DNA from: Aquilaria yunnanensis
Taxonomy: Eukaryota > Streptophyta > Magnoliopsida > Malvales > Thymelaeaceae
Direction of reading: 5' to 3'
DNA: 64,000 nucleotides
Assembly (NCBI GenBank): GCA_039654915.1
Contig: CM077594.1
Coordinates: 97,106,893-97,170,892 of the forward strand
The stretch's first letter is position 1, and each line of letters opens with the position of its first letter. The notes below the pieces were generated by a model. It was not told the DNA's origin. It ran no database searches and saw only the letters and a program-made list of their open reading frames with translations. Positions 23,426 to 34,995 of this stretch are shown in pieces. The translations under genes were made by a program, and so were the position numbers.

Positions 23426-26400
23426 TCAAGGAGGTTTAAAATTTACATCAGCCGCCTGTTGAAGGGCATAGACCGAAGAGGGACACATTGTCCAATTCTT
23501 TCTCTTCCGGACACTCGCCCATTTAGCTATGCACAAAGCACTTTTATTGGCTGTTTTGGACACTTTTTGGACAGTAGAATCAGAAAAAGAATTTTGCAGC
23601 ATTCTAATGTCAGAAATTAATGGGCCAATTCTCCAATCTTCTTGATCCCCTAAGCTTCCGACAATTTCCTGATCAGTAACTTCAATATCTACAGCATTGT
23701 AGCCAAGTCGAAGTAAATCCAGCAGTCCTTTCCTTATTGTTTCCGCAAAAGCTGCTGGTCTGTATCTGTTGTCAGCTACCCCCGCCTGGTTGTACACCAC
23801 ATTCCCCAGCCAGTCACGGGCCAGACATGCCATTCCTAGTGAGCTAGCTTTGTGGACCAATTCTACGTTGAGCTTAATAACGCCCCTGGTTGGTTTGCAC
23901 CACCTTTCTGAAGGAGAATCCCAGCGTTTCTGAGGATTTGCATCACCCTCTTTCTGCTGTGTTTGTTGAAACTCAGCAACAGCACTTTGTATCCTGTAAA
24001 TGACAGAGGCCGGGTTAATGTTTTTCTTTTGAAAAATGGCTTCATTTCTTGCCAGCCAAATATACCAGCAAGTATAAGCAATAGTAGAGATAACAATCTC
24101 CTTATTTTCCCCTGTATGGTGTATCTCAGAACAGAACTTCAGAAACCATTGATCAAAAGTTTGAATTCCAGCATTGTTGGGTTTATAATCCAAACATGCA
24201 AACCAAATGTGATGTGTCCATTCACATTGCAACTCCAGATGTTCCACAGTTTCATCATGTATACAAAAAGGACATTTAGGATTTATCGAAATACCTCTTT
24301 TGGCCAAGTTCAGCCGAGCAGCAACACCATTATGGCAGAGTCTCCACATAAAGTTCTGTATCTTAGAAGCACATTTGATTTTCCAGATTATTTTCCATAC
24401 ACTAGAGTTTATTTGATGAGAAGTTGAAGCACAAAGATTAACAGAATGATATATTTTCTGTACCCTGTATGCCGACTTTACTGTGACTCTACCAGTCCTA
24501 TCATAAGGCCAAATTACCTTATCTTTCCCTGGGTTATGACTAATGGGTATCTGTTCTATGGCTTGTTGTTCCTCTGTTGAAATGTAAGGGGCTATTTGAC
24601 TTAAATCCCAGTTATGAGTGCTGGCATTAATGAGGTTATCTACAGTCATATTTCTTACAGCTGCTGGAAAATTCATGCTCTTTTGTAGCTTAAAATCTTT
24701 GAGGTTTGGAATCCAAGCATCATTCCAAACTGAAATTGACTGTCCATTTTGCACTTGCCAGCAAACATGATTTTTTAGGAAATCTCTACCAGCTAAGATA
24801 CTAGCCCAGCCCCATGACGGTTTTGGTTCTTTTCTAGCATTCCAAAAATTACCATTTGGGAAGTATATACTTTTTAATGTTTGGGCCAAAATCGATTGGG
24901 GCTGAGACTCTATCCTCCAGGCAAGTTTCGCAAGTAAGCCAATGTTCATAGCTTCTAAATCCTTAAACCCCATCCCTCCATTATCTTTTGTTGAGGATAA
25001 ACAGTCCCAACTTTTCCAGTGGATACTCGAATCTGAATTCTTCCCATCCCACCAGAATTAAGCCATTAAGGAGTGAATATTATAACACCATTTTTTAGGA
25101 AATTTAAAACAGGCCATGGCATATGTTGGTATGGCTGAAATGACAGATTTGAGCAAGATTTCCTTACCTGAGAATGACAGTAGAGCCTCTTTCCACCCCT
25201 GTATTATTTTGATGATTTTGTCCCTGAGGAAGGCCAATGCCTCTGTCTTTGACCGTCCCCACAGGGTAGGTAGGCCTAGATATTTGCCTGGATTTTCTGC
25301 CTTGGGAATTTTCAAGAAAAGGCTAATTCTTTCCTGCAGATTTTTAGGAGTGTTAGGACTAAAGAAGATAGCAGATTTGTCAAAGTTTATACATTGGCCT
25401 GAAGCCTGGCAATATTTTAACAGAACCTGCTGAAGGTTGTGGCCATTTCTGACACTAGCCTTAATAAAGAATAAGGAGTCATCTGCAAACAACAAATGCG
25501 TTAGTGTGGGGCATTCCTTATTCAGCTTGATGCCTTCTATAAACTTTTGATCCGCTGCCCTTTTCATCAATTGTGATAAAGCCTCAGTAACCATGATAAA
25601 CAAATAAGGTGACAAAGGGTCACCCTGTCTTAACCCCCTAGTAGGCTTAAATGTTTCAGTCTCTTTTCCATTAACTAACAGAGTATAGGACACTGTTGTA
25701 ACAGTAGTCATAACCCAACTAATCCACCTAGAGGGGAATCCCATTCTTCTCATAATGCCTTCTAAAAAAGACCACTCCACACGGTCATACGCTTTTTGCA
25801 TATCAATTTTAATAGCCATGTTCCAGTCTAAGCCTTTCTTTTTAGCTTTTAGCATATGGAAGATTTCATGGGCTACCAGAATGTTATCCTGTATTTGTCT
25901 ACCCTTAACAAAAGCATTTTGCTGAGGAGAAATTATCTGGTTCATATGAGATTTGAGCTTATTAACTAAAACCTTAGATATAATTTTATAGCAGTAGTTA
26001 CACAAACTAATTGGCCTAAACTGCGTGACTTTTTCAGGATGGGGAATTTTTGGTATAAGCACAATAGCAGTTTTATTTAGACTAGGGTTTAGAATACCTT
26101 GAGTAAAAAATGATTGTACTGCCTTGGTGACACTCCCTCCAATATCATCCCAGTATTTTTGGAAGAATATTCCTGGAAATCCATCTGGCCCAGGGGCTTT
26201 CAATGGAGCCATTTGAAAAGCAGCAGCTTTAATTTCATCCGCTGCCACTTCCTTCTGCAGGTGCTCCTTTAGGTCTTGTTGAATCACAGGTTTTATATAT
26301 TCCAGCACCTCATTTAGTCCTATAGGTCCTTCAGATGTGAAGAGCTTCTCATAGTACTGCTTAAATGTGTTTGATATATTTGCCTCCTTATCAATCCACA

Positions 26401-27540
26401 GACCATTTTCATTCTGAATCCTTAGAATTTTGTTTGAGGCCCTTCGCTGAATTGTGACATTATGGAAGAAATTAGTGTTCCTATCCCCCAATCTTAGCCA
26501 GTCCACTCTGCTGCGTTGCTGCCAGTACATCTCTTCCCTAGTCTAATGCTCTTCTATTTGTTTAATAATAGGTCTCTCATTCCCTGATACTGGTGTATCT
26601 GAACCATCTTGCAGCTCCCCTAGCTTCGCAGTTAAGATCTCAATTGCCCTTTTGTTATTAGGGTAAAAGGTCCTGCTCCATTTAGTCAAAGCTCTGCCAC
26701 ACCCATTCAGTTTTTTCTGAAGGCCATACGTATCATTCTCTGTGTACATATCCCAAGATTGCTTGATGACCTCTTTGCAGTCTGGTTCTCTAGTCCACAT
26801 ATTCTCAAATCTAAAATTTCTCTTTCTGGGAGCACTTTGAGCCTCTGAGGTCAGAATTACATGGCAGTGATATGAACCAATTTGAGGACAATGGTACACC
26901 TGAGTGTCCGGGTATAGAAGCCTCCACTCGCTACTTACCAAAGCTCTATCAATTCTCTCTTTTACAAGACCGTCTTTTCTGCCATTTGACCAGGTAAATT
27001 TTTGTCCCTGAAAACCAGCATCCTGAAGTCTTGTTTTTAGCATCATTTCCTGAAACTCCATAATTTGGTTTTGATCTTTTAGTCTGCCTCCCTCTTTCTC
27101 ATGCTGGGCAGCTATGTTATTCCAATCCCCTATACATAACCAAGGTAATGATATTTGCAATGCAAGTTGCTGCAAATCTGCCCAATTCTTTTTCCTATTG
27201 CTGAACTTTGGATCTGCATAAATCCATGTAACCCGGCTGATGTTCCCCATGCTATCAGTTATTCTTGTATCAATGAAATTCTGTGTTTTTAGATCAACAC
27301 AAACTTGCACATCATCTGCCCACCACAGCGCAAGCCCCCCAGATAAACCTACAGGATTTACATAGCAAGCATTCCTAAATCGGAGATTCTTCCTAATTTT
27401 TTCCAGCTTGTCCATTTTATTTCTTGTTTCCATTAAGAAACATAACTGAGGCTTATACCTCTTTTGGAGCCATTTGAGGTGCTGAACTGTCAGGGTTGGA
27501 CCCATACCTTGGCAGTTCCAACTTATTAGAATTATGATGC
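23426..27540 (-). pseudogene. LINE ORF2: endonuclease / reverse transcriptase / RNase H, two in-frame stops
   Basis: One reading frame of about 1370 codons with TAG at 26543-26545 and TAA at 25058-25060. Order of domains: APE-like endonuclease beginning with the ISWNCQG signature just upstream of the first internal ATG (27505), with MET, GDWNN and SYHCHV motifs; reverse transcriptase with APGPDGFPG, AFVKGRQ, QGDPLSPYLF and catalytic FADD (LLFADDSLFF); then the FWW / IHWKSW / KDNGGMGFKDL region; zf-RVT with CPFCIHDETVEHLELQC; and a C-terminal RNase H (RVT_3-like) ending at 23426. The two stops lie between endonuclease and RT and just after the RT/thumb region. The flanking residues on each side continue the family pattern, so these are point nonsense changes. 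No clear ORF2 ATG is visible before the WNCQG motif. Confidence 0.92.
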
Positions 27541-28797
27541 CTAGGTGGCTGTAGGGCAGCCACCAGACCCATCCTCAGTTGTAACTTCCTCTCTGGCTCT
27601 TTTTCCATTATTCTCCTGTTCTGTATTTTTCCTTTTGGGAGGTCTTCCTCTCTTTCTGCCCCCTCTCTGTACCACATCTTCATATGACTCATCCTCCTCT
27701 GCTGCAGTATTCTCAGAATCAGTTGGGGTGATAGGCAAGTTAGTGTGTTGTACTTGATCAGTCAGACTTGTTACTGAATTAACAGTCTTGGCATGTACCA
27801 AAGCTGATCTCACATCTTGGTCCGGCTGGTCATCTTGACATTCAGGAGAACCAGATGATGATACCAGGTTTTGCCCTGATATCAATTAATCAATTTGTTC
27901 CTTCCATGGGTTATCAACATCAGATAATTCATTGGAGAATTTATTTTGTCTTTTGTGCCTTACTAATGTTCCGGGTAACAGCTGGTCATGCCTTGCTGGT
28001 GGTGGTTTGGTCATGTCCTCAATGGCTCTTGGTACAGGAGCTCTTAACCAAGGTCCATACATTTGCTGTCCAGTGCTCAACAGGGCTGGCTGTGTGGTGA
28101 ACTTGCAGCTAATGTCAGAGTGGCCAAGTCTACCACATGCATAACAAAGGTCCCCCAGCCTTTCATATTTTGTTGCAATCCATTTCTTACACCCCTGAGG
28201 TTTAGGTTGCCAAAACCCCGCCTTGATAGGGAGCATAACATTCAGTTTAATCTTTATTCTAAGGTAACCCCTGCACAGTTCCCCTAAACTTCCAGGGTCC
28301 TCAACCTCCAAAACATCTCCAAATTACTTTCCTATAATAGCACCATTTGTCTTAGTCATTAAGTTGAGTGCTAATCCATGTATCTGCACCCAAAAAGGAA
28401 CCTCTGTGAACTTCAAATCCTGTAAAGCTTGATTCGGCAACCATTTTTGGAGAGCAAATATACATCCCATGATGTTCCATGGGCCATCAGATAGCACACG
28501 ATCAACCTCTTCACACTCCTTGAACACACAATGTACTGTTTTATCATCCAAAAAATTAACTGCTTGCACGCCGTAGCTCTTCCAAATCTTCAGTAGGATA
28601 TTCGCAATTCCTTTCTGGTTCAATCTCTTTTCAGCTATGATCCTACCCACCAGAGATTTTATCTGCTCGCCAGTTTCCTCCTCAGGCAGTAGCTCAAGAA
28701 CCAGTTCCTCCAGACACTCTGTACCAACATTGGAGAGAGATTCGCCTACAGATACCTCATCCATTCTTACCAGTATTGTAAATGGAACACCTATCAA
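27541..28797 (-). pseudogene. LINE ORF1 (Gag-like, DUF4283 + CCHC), two in-frame TAA stops
   Basis: One frame of about 418 codons with TAA at 28324-28326 and 27886-27888. The N-terminal third matches the DUF4283 pattern of plant LINE ORF1 (VHCVFKECEEVDRVLSDGPW, then FWVQIHGL). The middle has a zinc knuckle CYACGRLGHSDISC. The C terminus is hydrophilic, with a basic run (GGRKRGRPPKRKN) that may bind RNA or act as a nuclear signal. Family role: RNA-binding chaperone of the LINE RNP. ORF1 ends (TAG at 27541-27543) almost at the point where the ORF2 endonuclease frame begins, in a different frame. Confidence 0.88.
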
Positions 28798-29570
28798 TCA
28801 ATATTAGATGACTCCGATCAAGAACTGATTCGCTGAATCAATCTTTTCACAGATACACAAACCAAGAATCACAGGCTCATACTATATTCAAGAATCGAAA
28901 TCAGTAAAGAATCAGAAATGTACACAAAATCAAGGATCAAGAATCAATAGACTCGGTGATGACATCAATCAGCCGTAATGCTATTAATAGATTCAAGCAA
29001 AAGAATCACTCAAGAATCACTCAAGAATCACGAGTCTGTAATGAATCACATGAAGCAATAGATTCTACCAATAGATTCAGAAAGAAAACCTATAATCCGT
29101 AGCGTGCACAAGGATCAGTAATGAAATCCAGAATCAGTGAATAATCAGTAACTAAATCCAGACTTAGATCAAATATATCCCCAATCCAGCGGCGAGAGCC
29201 ATTACAGACAAACCACATTAACCATACAAACCTCTTCCACACTCAGAGATTCCGATATGGACTCCGCCTTTGTCCAGATTTCGAATCCACCTTCAGGTCG
29301 CCCGCAAGCCTTCTTTACCAGGATCGCTCGAACAATGCCGACTCAAGAACCTTCCATACTGCTTTCTCTTATGCACAATCAGATAGAGTACTTTGTTGCG
29401 ACCCCGATTTACCAATGTACCAAAGAATCCGTTTTCTATATCAAGCGAACAGATCTGAAGTTAATTTCAGAGGAGCTCTCATTCAGAGAGGGAGACTCTC
29501 ACGGGGAGAGAGACAAGTTTTTGGACATATGCACTTTGACTATATGAACCAGCATTCACTCCAACTCTTT

Positions 29571-29586
29571 TTCTAATTAAATATTT
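29571..29586. repeat. Inner LINE target-site duplication, right copy
   Basis: TTCTAATTAAATATTT, identical to 23369-23384. Confidence 0.92.
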
Positions 29587-30107
29587 AAAAAGTCAGAAAT
29601 GGATGCTCTATATAATTCATTTTAATTTAAGCGAACTAACTTATTTTTATTTTTATATTTTTTTAGCTAATTTATTTTTATTTTTATAGTTTTTAAATGA
29701 AATTAATTTTATTTGAAAGTTAAAATTATATAGATACAATAATCTATTTAAAATTAAATATTATTTCACCAACAATATTTATTTTATACCACATCCAATC
29801 TATTTTCTCTAAATATATAAAATATTTCTAATAAATTTTATATTTCTAAATAATTTATATCTTTGTAAATTGACAAATAATTTCTATATCTATAATGGAT
29901 TTTTATATTTATAAACCAATAGTTAATGCTTGTGATTAATATTAATATTTACTTGTTTAACATTTTATTCATTTTTCAATTAGTTCAAATACAGAAGTAT
30001 CATTTTTTTAAAATATATTTTAGCTAATCTCATTTTATTTTAAAAATTATTTTTCACCATATGAAAAAAATATACATATTCTACAATATTTTGTCATTGC
30101 AAAATGT

Positions 30108-30256
30108 AAATATACTACCTAAACAAATCACTTAAAACTAATAATTTCATAATTTCTAATTAATCCCAAACATAAACAAAAAATTGTAAGAAAATGCACA
30201 TAAATTTGCAATTGTAATGGGTATCCTAAAAACTAAATCTCCAACCAAATACAACA
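30108..30256 (+). repeat. 149-bp direct repeat, right copy
   Basis: Ungapped match to 23186-23334 at a fixed offset of 6922 bases, with five substitutions noticed. Without the LINE and one TSD copy, the two repeats would lie about 700 bp apart in the CACTA. Confidence 0.88.
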
Positions 30257-30508
30257 AAAAATAACAAATATTGCACATATTTCAAACCAAATTAACAGTA
30301 TATAATCCAAAAATGAGTATTTATTGGGGAAAAAATTGAAAAAATTTGAAATAAACGCGGTTACCTCAAATCAAAATGTTAACTTCCTTAAAACACCTCC
30401 AAATAACTTCAATCCTGCAATAAAAACCAAAATCTTCAACCCATTATCAACCAAGAAGCTCAAATAGGGAGAAATACCTAAAAAAAAATTGAAAAATTCT
30501 CGAAAAAA

Positions 30509-30528
30509 GTTATAGTGCGCACTATAAC
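30509..30528. repeat. 20-bp perfect palindrome
   Basis: GTTATAGTGCGCACTATAAC reads identically on both strands and lies in the presumed 5' region of the CACTA. Confidence 0.9.
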
Positions 30529-31738
30529 TATTGCGCCATTTAATTTTCTATTATTCAACAAACAGAAAATCCCCATAAGCTTTCTGTATATTACAAGAAA
30601 TAATCTTTCATTCGACACCCAATACTCCATTTGGGAAATAATAAAAAAAATATAAATATATAACATATAAACTATTAACAATTAAACTACCTTACATTCC
30701 AACCACATCTTCCATAGAACATCCAGTACCATAAATATCTACACCAGGTTTCTTTACAGGCAAATTCCGGTAAACATACTATAAACCGGGTTTTTAATAC
30801 TCAGCTAATGCATGTATGGTTCAATCAGCAGAAACTTGTAGTAACATAGACAACAGTACCATGTTTATTCAGACCATTTCAAGATAGCTACTCAAGCAAG
30901 TGAAAAAAATTCAACCCTCATGAGCTGTAAAATGTTTCGTTGAGGAATCGGAAACTAAGAGGAAAAAGTACAAAGTTTATGGGTTGTTATCTCTGGGGAC
31001 ATCAACTAAAATAGCCAGACATGCGTCAAAACCATAAATATATAATCATATCAAAACCCAATAGGCAAAAGAAAAATTCCATAAAAAAAATACTGATGGT
31101 GTTGGGGGATTACAAATTGATCATTCCAAAGAATACAATGTCGTTGAGCACTTCAAGGTCAAAATATAGACCAGGAATGGCCTCGTCCTCTTTCACCTCC
31201 CTCGCGTCCCTACTGGGTGTGTAGCAAGGAAGGAAGCAGTGCCAGGCGGGAGCTTTGGGTGGCAAAGGAGTTGGAGGCTGTGGCTTAGAGGAAGATGCTC
31301 TAGCTGCTGCTGGATGAGATAGGAAGAAGATGGACCAGCCATTCGGATTTCGAATGAATCCCTGACTAGCGAGCAGAAGAAGATGGACCAGAGATTCAAT
31401 CTCAGAAATAATCTTTCATTGGCGATGAAGCGAATTTTAGTGGTGATGAAGAGTGGTAGCAGCCATTAAGCAAATAATGGTAGAGCAATTAAGATATACA
31501 GCAACACAATTAAGCAAATCGAAAGTAAAGACAGACATAGAGTTAGGATATGCAACAAATAGTTTAACTAACCTTCAGATCGTGGTAAACAACAGCAGAT
31601 CCACGCATTTCCGACCTCGAAGAAGCTGTTTCGGGCCCCAATGGACGACGCCACGTGAATGTGTGTGCTGTGCGAAGCATACGTTTACAGGGGAGAGAGA
31701 GACATGAATTTGTCGCGACGAGGAAGACGACCTGCGTA

Positions 31739-31743
31739 GGGGG
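31739..31743. repeat. Solo LTR A target-site duplication, left (GGGGG)
   Basis: Five G residues before TGTTGACACC, matched by a run of six G residues after the LTR end (34625-34630). The low-complexity target makes this TSD less certain than the others. Confidence 0.7.
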
Positions 31744-32999
31744 TGTTGACACCCAATTTCGTCCGGGTGTTTTAAAATTTTAAAAAAATTTTATTAAAAA
31801 AAAATTAATTTAAAAAAAATATTACTATTATTATTAAAAAAAATTTAATTAGTTTAAAATATATTTTTGTTTTGTGAAAATTTGATTTAAAATGATATAT
31901 GTGTGAATATGTGTATGTTTGAAATAAAATAAAATTTCATGAAAAAAATGACAAAAAATTAAAAGTTTGAGGTAAAAATGACAAAATTGAGAAGTTTCAG
32001 ACAAAATTGACAAATTCTGAAAGTTTCAGGAGTTTTGGGTAATTTTTCGCATCAATTTTGGGCCAGACGGACGTTTCTGGCCCAAATTAACAGAAAATGA
32101 CAAAATTGTCAAAATCAGAAGCTTCTGATAATTATCCAGAGGATAAGAAACGTAAAGGACTGAAATTGTCATTTTACCAACTTAAGAGATAAGTTTTGAT
32201 TATTTTTATTATTTAATTAGGAGCAGTTCAGCCAAACTTCCTCTATAAATAGGCCTCCAAATTCATTGCTGAACACAAGAAAAAAATAGAAAGAAAGCTT
32301 AGAGCTCGGTTTCAAAGAAAATAAAATTATAGACTTAGCCCCAAGCCTCTTCTCCCTCTGCCCAGAAAGTCCCAACTTTTTTTTCTTACAATTGGACCAT
32401 CTTCTTCCTTTGTTTTTATTTTCCGTTTCATTTCTCTCTCTCTCACCTCTGCACGCTGCCCGTCCGCTCGCCGCCGTCGCTCGTCGCCGTCGTCCTGCCC
32501 CGCCGCCGTCGTCCTGCCCCGCCACCGTTGCTGCGCCGTCCGTCGCCGCCTCAATTCCTTCCTTCTCCCTCCTCCTCCCGCCGCTCCGCCGTGCCCCATG
32601 CCCTTGCCCCTCCGTGCCGCCGCGCCAACACCTGCCCCACGCTCTCGCCGCCGTACCGTCGCCCCCCGCCGTGCCTCACGCCCAGCCCGCCGTCAGCTGT
32701 CTTCCCCCCCGTCGCGCGTCCTCTGTTTCCGTTTCTCAGAATTCAGAATTTAAAATCAAGGGTACAACTCTCATTTAATCCTTCATCTCTTCAATTTCTT
32801 TCACTTTGGTCACTAACTTTGTATTTTATTCTTGCAGAATTAATTACTAACCCTTTTAATTTTTACTTGTTTGTTTATTATTTGTTTATTACTAACCCCT
32901 TTTTTTTATTGTTGTTATTAACTTACTAACAACTAACTTTTAATACTATTATTGTTACTAACCTTTTAATTTTTGCATTATTACTAACTTTTATAATTG

Positions 33000-33435
33000 T
33001 TGTTAACAATTAATTAACTTTTATTATTGTTGTTAATTAATTAATTTAATTAACTTGGCAAACTTTTATTATTGTTGTTAATTAATTAATTTAATTAACT
33101 TGGCTAGCTTTTTATTATTGTTGTTAATTAATTAATTTAATTAATTTGGCTAACTTTTTATTATTGTTGTTAATTAATTAATTTAATTAACTTGGCTAAC
33201 TTTTTATTATTGTTGTTAATTAATTAATTTAATTAATTTGGCTAACTTTTTATTATTGTTGTTAATTAATTAATTTAATTAACTTGGCTAACTTTTTACT
33301 GTTGTTAATTAATTAATTTAATTAACTTGGCTAACTTTTTATTATTGTTGTTAATTAATTAATTTAATTAACTTGACTAACTTTTTATTATTGTTGTTTA
33401 ACAATTAATTTAATTAACTTTGCTAACATTTATTA
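33000..33435 (+). repeat. Tandem array of ~46-bp AT-rich unit in LTR A
   Basis: About nine copies of a unit combining TTATTATTGTTGTTAA, a TTAATTAATTTAATTAA block and CTTGGCTAACTTT. The unit is internally close to self-complementary (TTAATTAA runs). Confidence 0.88.
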
Positions 33436-33829
33436 TTATTTTTAAAGTGGATGGCCAAAAAGCCCCACTTTATTATTATTAATTTTTTTTTCTTTATATA
33501 ATTTTTTATTTAATTCACCTTTACCCTTTACTAATTAATAAATAAATGAAAATTAAAAGAAGATTATTTTGTAATTAATTATTAAGGCTAATAAAAATCA
33601 TTTTTAAAAAGCCAATTATTTTTATTTTTATATACATGTTTTTAATTCTTTAAAGATAACAAAAAGTTAAAATTAATTTTAATAGTTATTTTTATCCAGT
33701 AAAAATAATAAAAAAATAAAAATAAAACCTGTTTAAAAAAAAATACATGAAAATTAAGACTTTATATTTTACTGATTTATTTAAAATATAACTTTTAAAT
33801 CCACTAAAATAATAAATATTTTTCATTAA

Positions 33830-34045
33830 ACAAGAAAACAAAAAGAAAACTAAAACAAGATAAGAAAAAGATAAGAAAGACAAGAAAAAGAAAAGAAAAG
33901 AAAGATAAGAAAAAGATAAGAAAGATAAGAAAAAGAAAAGAAAGAAAAGAAAGAAAAGAAAGGAAAGATTAAATCAAAAAGAAAAGAAAAATATAAGAAA
34001 GAAAAGAGAGAAAAGAAAAGAAAGAAAATAAAAAATAAAATTTTT
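33830..34045 (+). repeat. Purine-rich AAGAAAAG microsatellite-like tract in LTR A
   Basis: About 200 bases of almost only A and G, built from AAGAAAAG and AAGATAAG units. Its mirror is the pyrimidine tract at about 37800-37985 in LTR B. Confidence 0.85.
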
Positions 34046-34624
34046 TTATCTAAAAATTCTATAACAAAAAGAATTACGAATTAGTAATTAAACTAATAAT
34101 TAATTCCATAAAAGTAATAATTATATAACTAACAATAAATTAAATTTAATTTGCATATCCGCATGATCCGGCAGGATCTACGGTTTGGAAAATATCAAAC
34201 TTTTTAAAATAAATAAATTAAATAAAAAGATAAAAAAATCCATATTTTTACAATATGGATAAAATTGTTTAAAATTTCACCAAATTCCGTGTCCAAATGA
34301 CTCGGCAGAGTCCATGGTTCGGAATCAAAATCTTCCGTGTCCAAATGACTTGGCAGAGTCCATGGTTCGGAAGTATAAAATTTTATAACTTAAAAATCCA
34401 CATTTCGACTAATTCAGTTAAAATCTCTAAATTAACTGAAAATTATTTAAAAGCAAAGTAAAACAAAATTAAAATCAACTAAGGTGCCAATTTTGGGTAA
34501 CAATATTGTTTTAGCGTAACCGTACTCTCGATCCCTGAACTCTCGCAGACCAATTTTAAGGTGACCAATCGACCTAAGAAAAAAACTGATTGGTGGCGAC
34601 TCCAGAAAACCCGACGTCGCCACA

Positions 34625-34629
34625 GGGGG
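34625..34629. repeat. Solo LTR A target-site duplication, right (GGGGG)
   Basis: Follows the CACA terminus of LTR A. See the left copy. Confidence 0.7.
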
Positions 34630-34992
34630 GCAATTTAAAAACATATTTTCCAATGGCCATAGCCGTTGGAAACCTAAGGCCGAAACGCACCGTTTCATTA
34701 ATAAGCTTCCAACGGCTTTAGCCGTTGGTAAATGTACAGAACCTTTTTTTTTTCCAACGGCTAAAGGTTACACATGCATTTTCATATATATTTTCCAACG
34801 CGTGATAGTAGCAACCCAATTCCAACGGTCACAGCCGTTGCTAAGTACCTACGGCTTAGCCGTTGCTAACAAATAAAAAAAAACCACCAACGCGTGCACG
34901 TTGGAAGATTTTTACCAACGGTTCTGCACGTTGGTAATTACCAACGGCCGTTGGTAATAAAACAGTTGGAAAAGACAGATTTTTTAGTAGTG
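34630..34992 (-). repeat. CACTA right terminus with palindromic subterminal repeats
   Basis: Ends in the complement of CACTACTAAAAAATC. Within 360 bp there are around ten CCAACGG or CCGTTGG motifs, often paired as CCAACGGCTNNAGCCGTTGG-type inverted repeats. One, at 34937-34958, is a perfect 22-bp palindrome centred on CCAACGGCCGTTGG. Such arrays bind the TNP1-like protein in known CACTA elements; binding here is inference. Confidence 0.8.
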
Positions 34993-34995
34993 AGA

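Larger units (their letters stand above)
23385..29570 (-). mobile_element. Full-length plant LINE (L1-type non-LTR retrotransposon), 6.2 kb
   Basis: A 16-bp TSD flanks an element with a poly(A) tail at its low-coordinate end (seen as poly(T) at about 23382-23393). It has a short 3' UTR, ORF2 (endonuclease, reverse transcriptase, zf-RVT, RNase H), ORF1 (DUF4283 plus CCHC knuckle) and a roughly 770-bp 5' UTR. The 5' UTR holds repeated CAAGAATCA-type motifs near 28990-29040. The 5' end meets the TSD, so it is not 5'-truncated, which is unusual for LINE copies. Both ORFs carry in-frame stops but no frameshift, so this copy cannot move on its own. It interrupts the upstream part of the CACTA element. 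Confidence 0.93.
29587..31738 (-). other. CACTA 5' region right of the LINE
   Basis: AT-rich, with no supported gene. It includes the right copy of the 149-bp repeat, a 20-bp perfect palindrome at 30509-30528, and a somewhat GC-richer block at 31160-31740 with short open frames but no recognisable domain. Candidate splice donors on the minus strand (for example GAG|GTAACC near 30360) may belong to an untranslated leader of the transposase transcript. That is inference. Confidence 0.45.
31744..34624 (+). mobile_element. Solo LTR A, 2.88 kb, large-LTR gypsy type
   Basis: Starts TGTTGACACCC and ends GTCGCCACA, flanked by GGGGG. The same sequence, inverted, lies at 37196-39970 with its own TSD. 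That supports both being LTRs with no internal domain. Inside are an AT-rich U3; a putative promoter and a GC/CCG-rich block at about 32440-32740; a tandem array of a roughly 46-bp unit (33000-33430); an AAGAAAAG-type purine tract (33830-34030); and a repeated CCGTGTCCAAATGACT-type motif near 34290-34370. Large LTRs beginning TGTTGACACC with a TGGCGACTCC motif near the end suggest the Tat/Ogre group of Ty3/gypsy, but no coding domain confirms it. Short open frames inside are not genes. Confidence 0.8.
14883..34992 (-). mobile_element. Large CACTA (En/Spm) DNA transposon, left end not found
   Basis: Transposase genes read leftward: TNP2-type (16775-20389), then a TNP1-like gene (14883-16639). 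The right, 5' terminus ends TTTTTTAGTAGTG at 34992, the complement of CACTACTAAAAAA, followed by a possible 3-bp TSD AGA. The last 360 bp hold many CCAACGG/CCGTTGG inverted motifs, as expected of CACTA subterminal transposase-binding arrays. Removing the nested LINE (6.2 kb) and solo LTR (2.9 kb) leaves about 11 kb, a normal size for an autonomous CACTA element. No matching left terminus was seen, so the element appears truncated. That the 34992 terminus belongs to the same element as the transposase genes is inferred from orientation and continuity, not proven. Confidence 0.75.

Noticed and set aside
32217..32929. Ala/Pro/Arg-rich open frames near the CCG-rich block
   Set aside because: They lie inside solo LTR A, are low complexity and are not preserved in LTR B.
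33000..33435. CRISPR-like array
   Set aside because: Spacers are not unique and the units are contiguous tandem repeats in a plant LTR.
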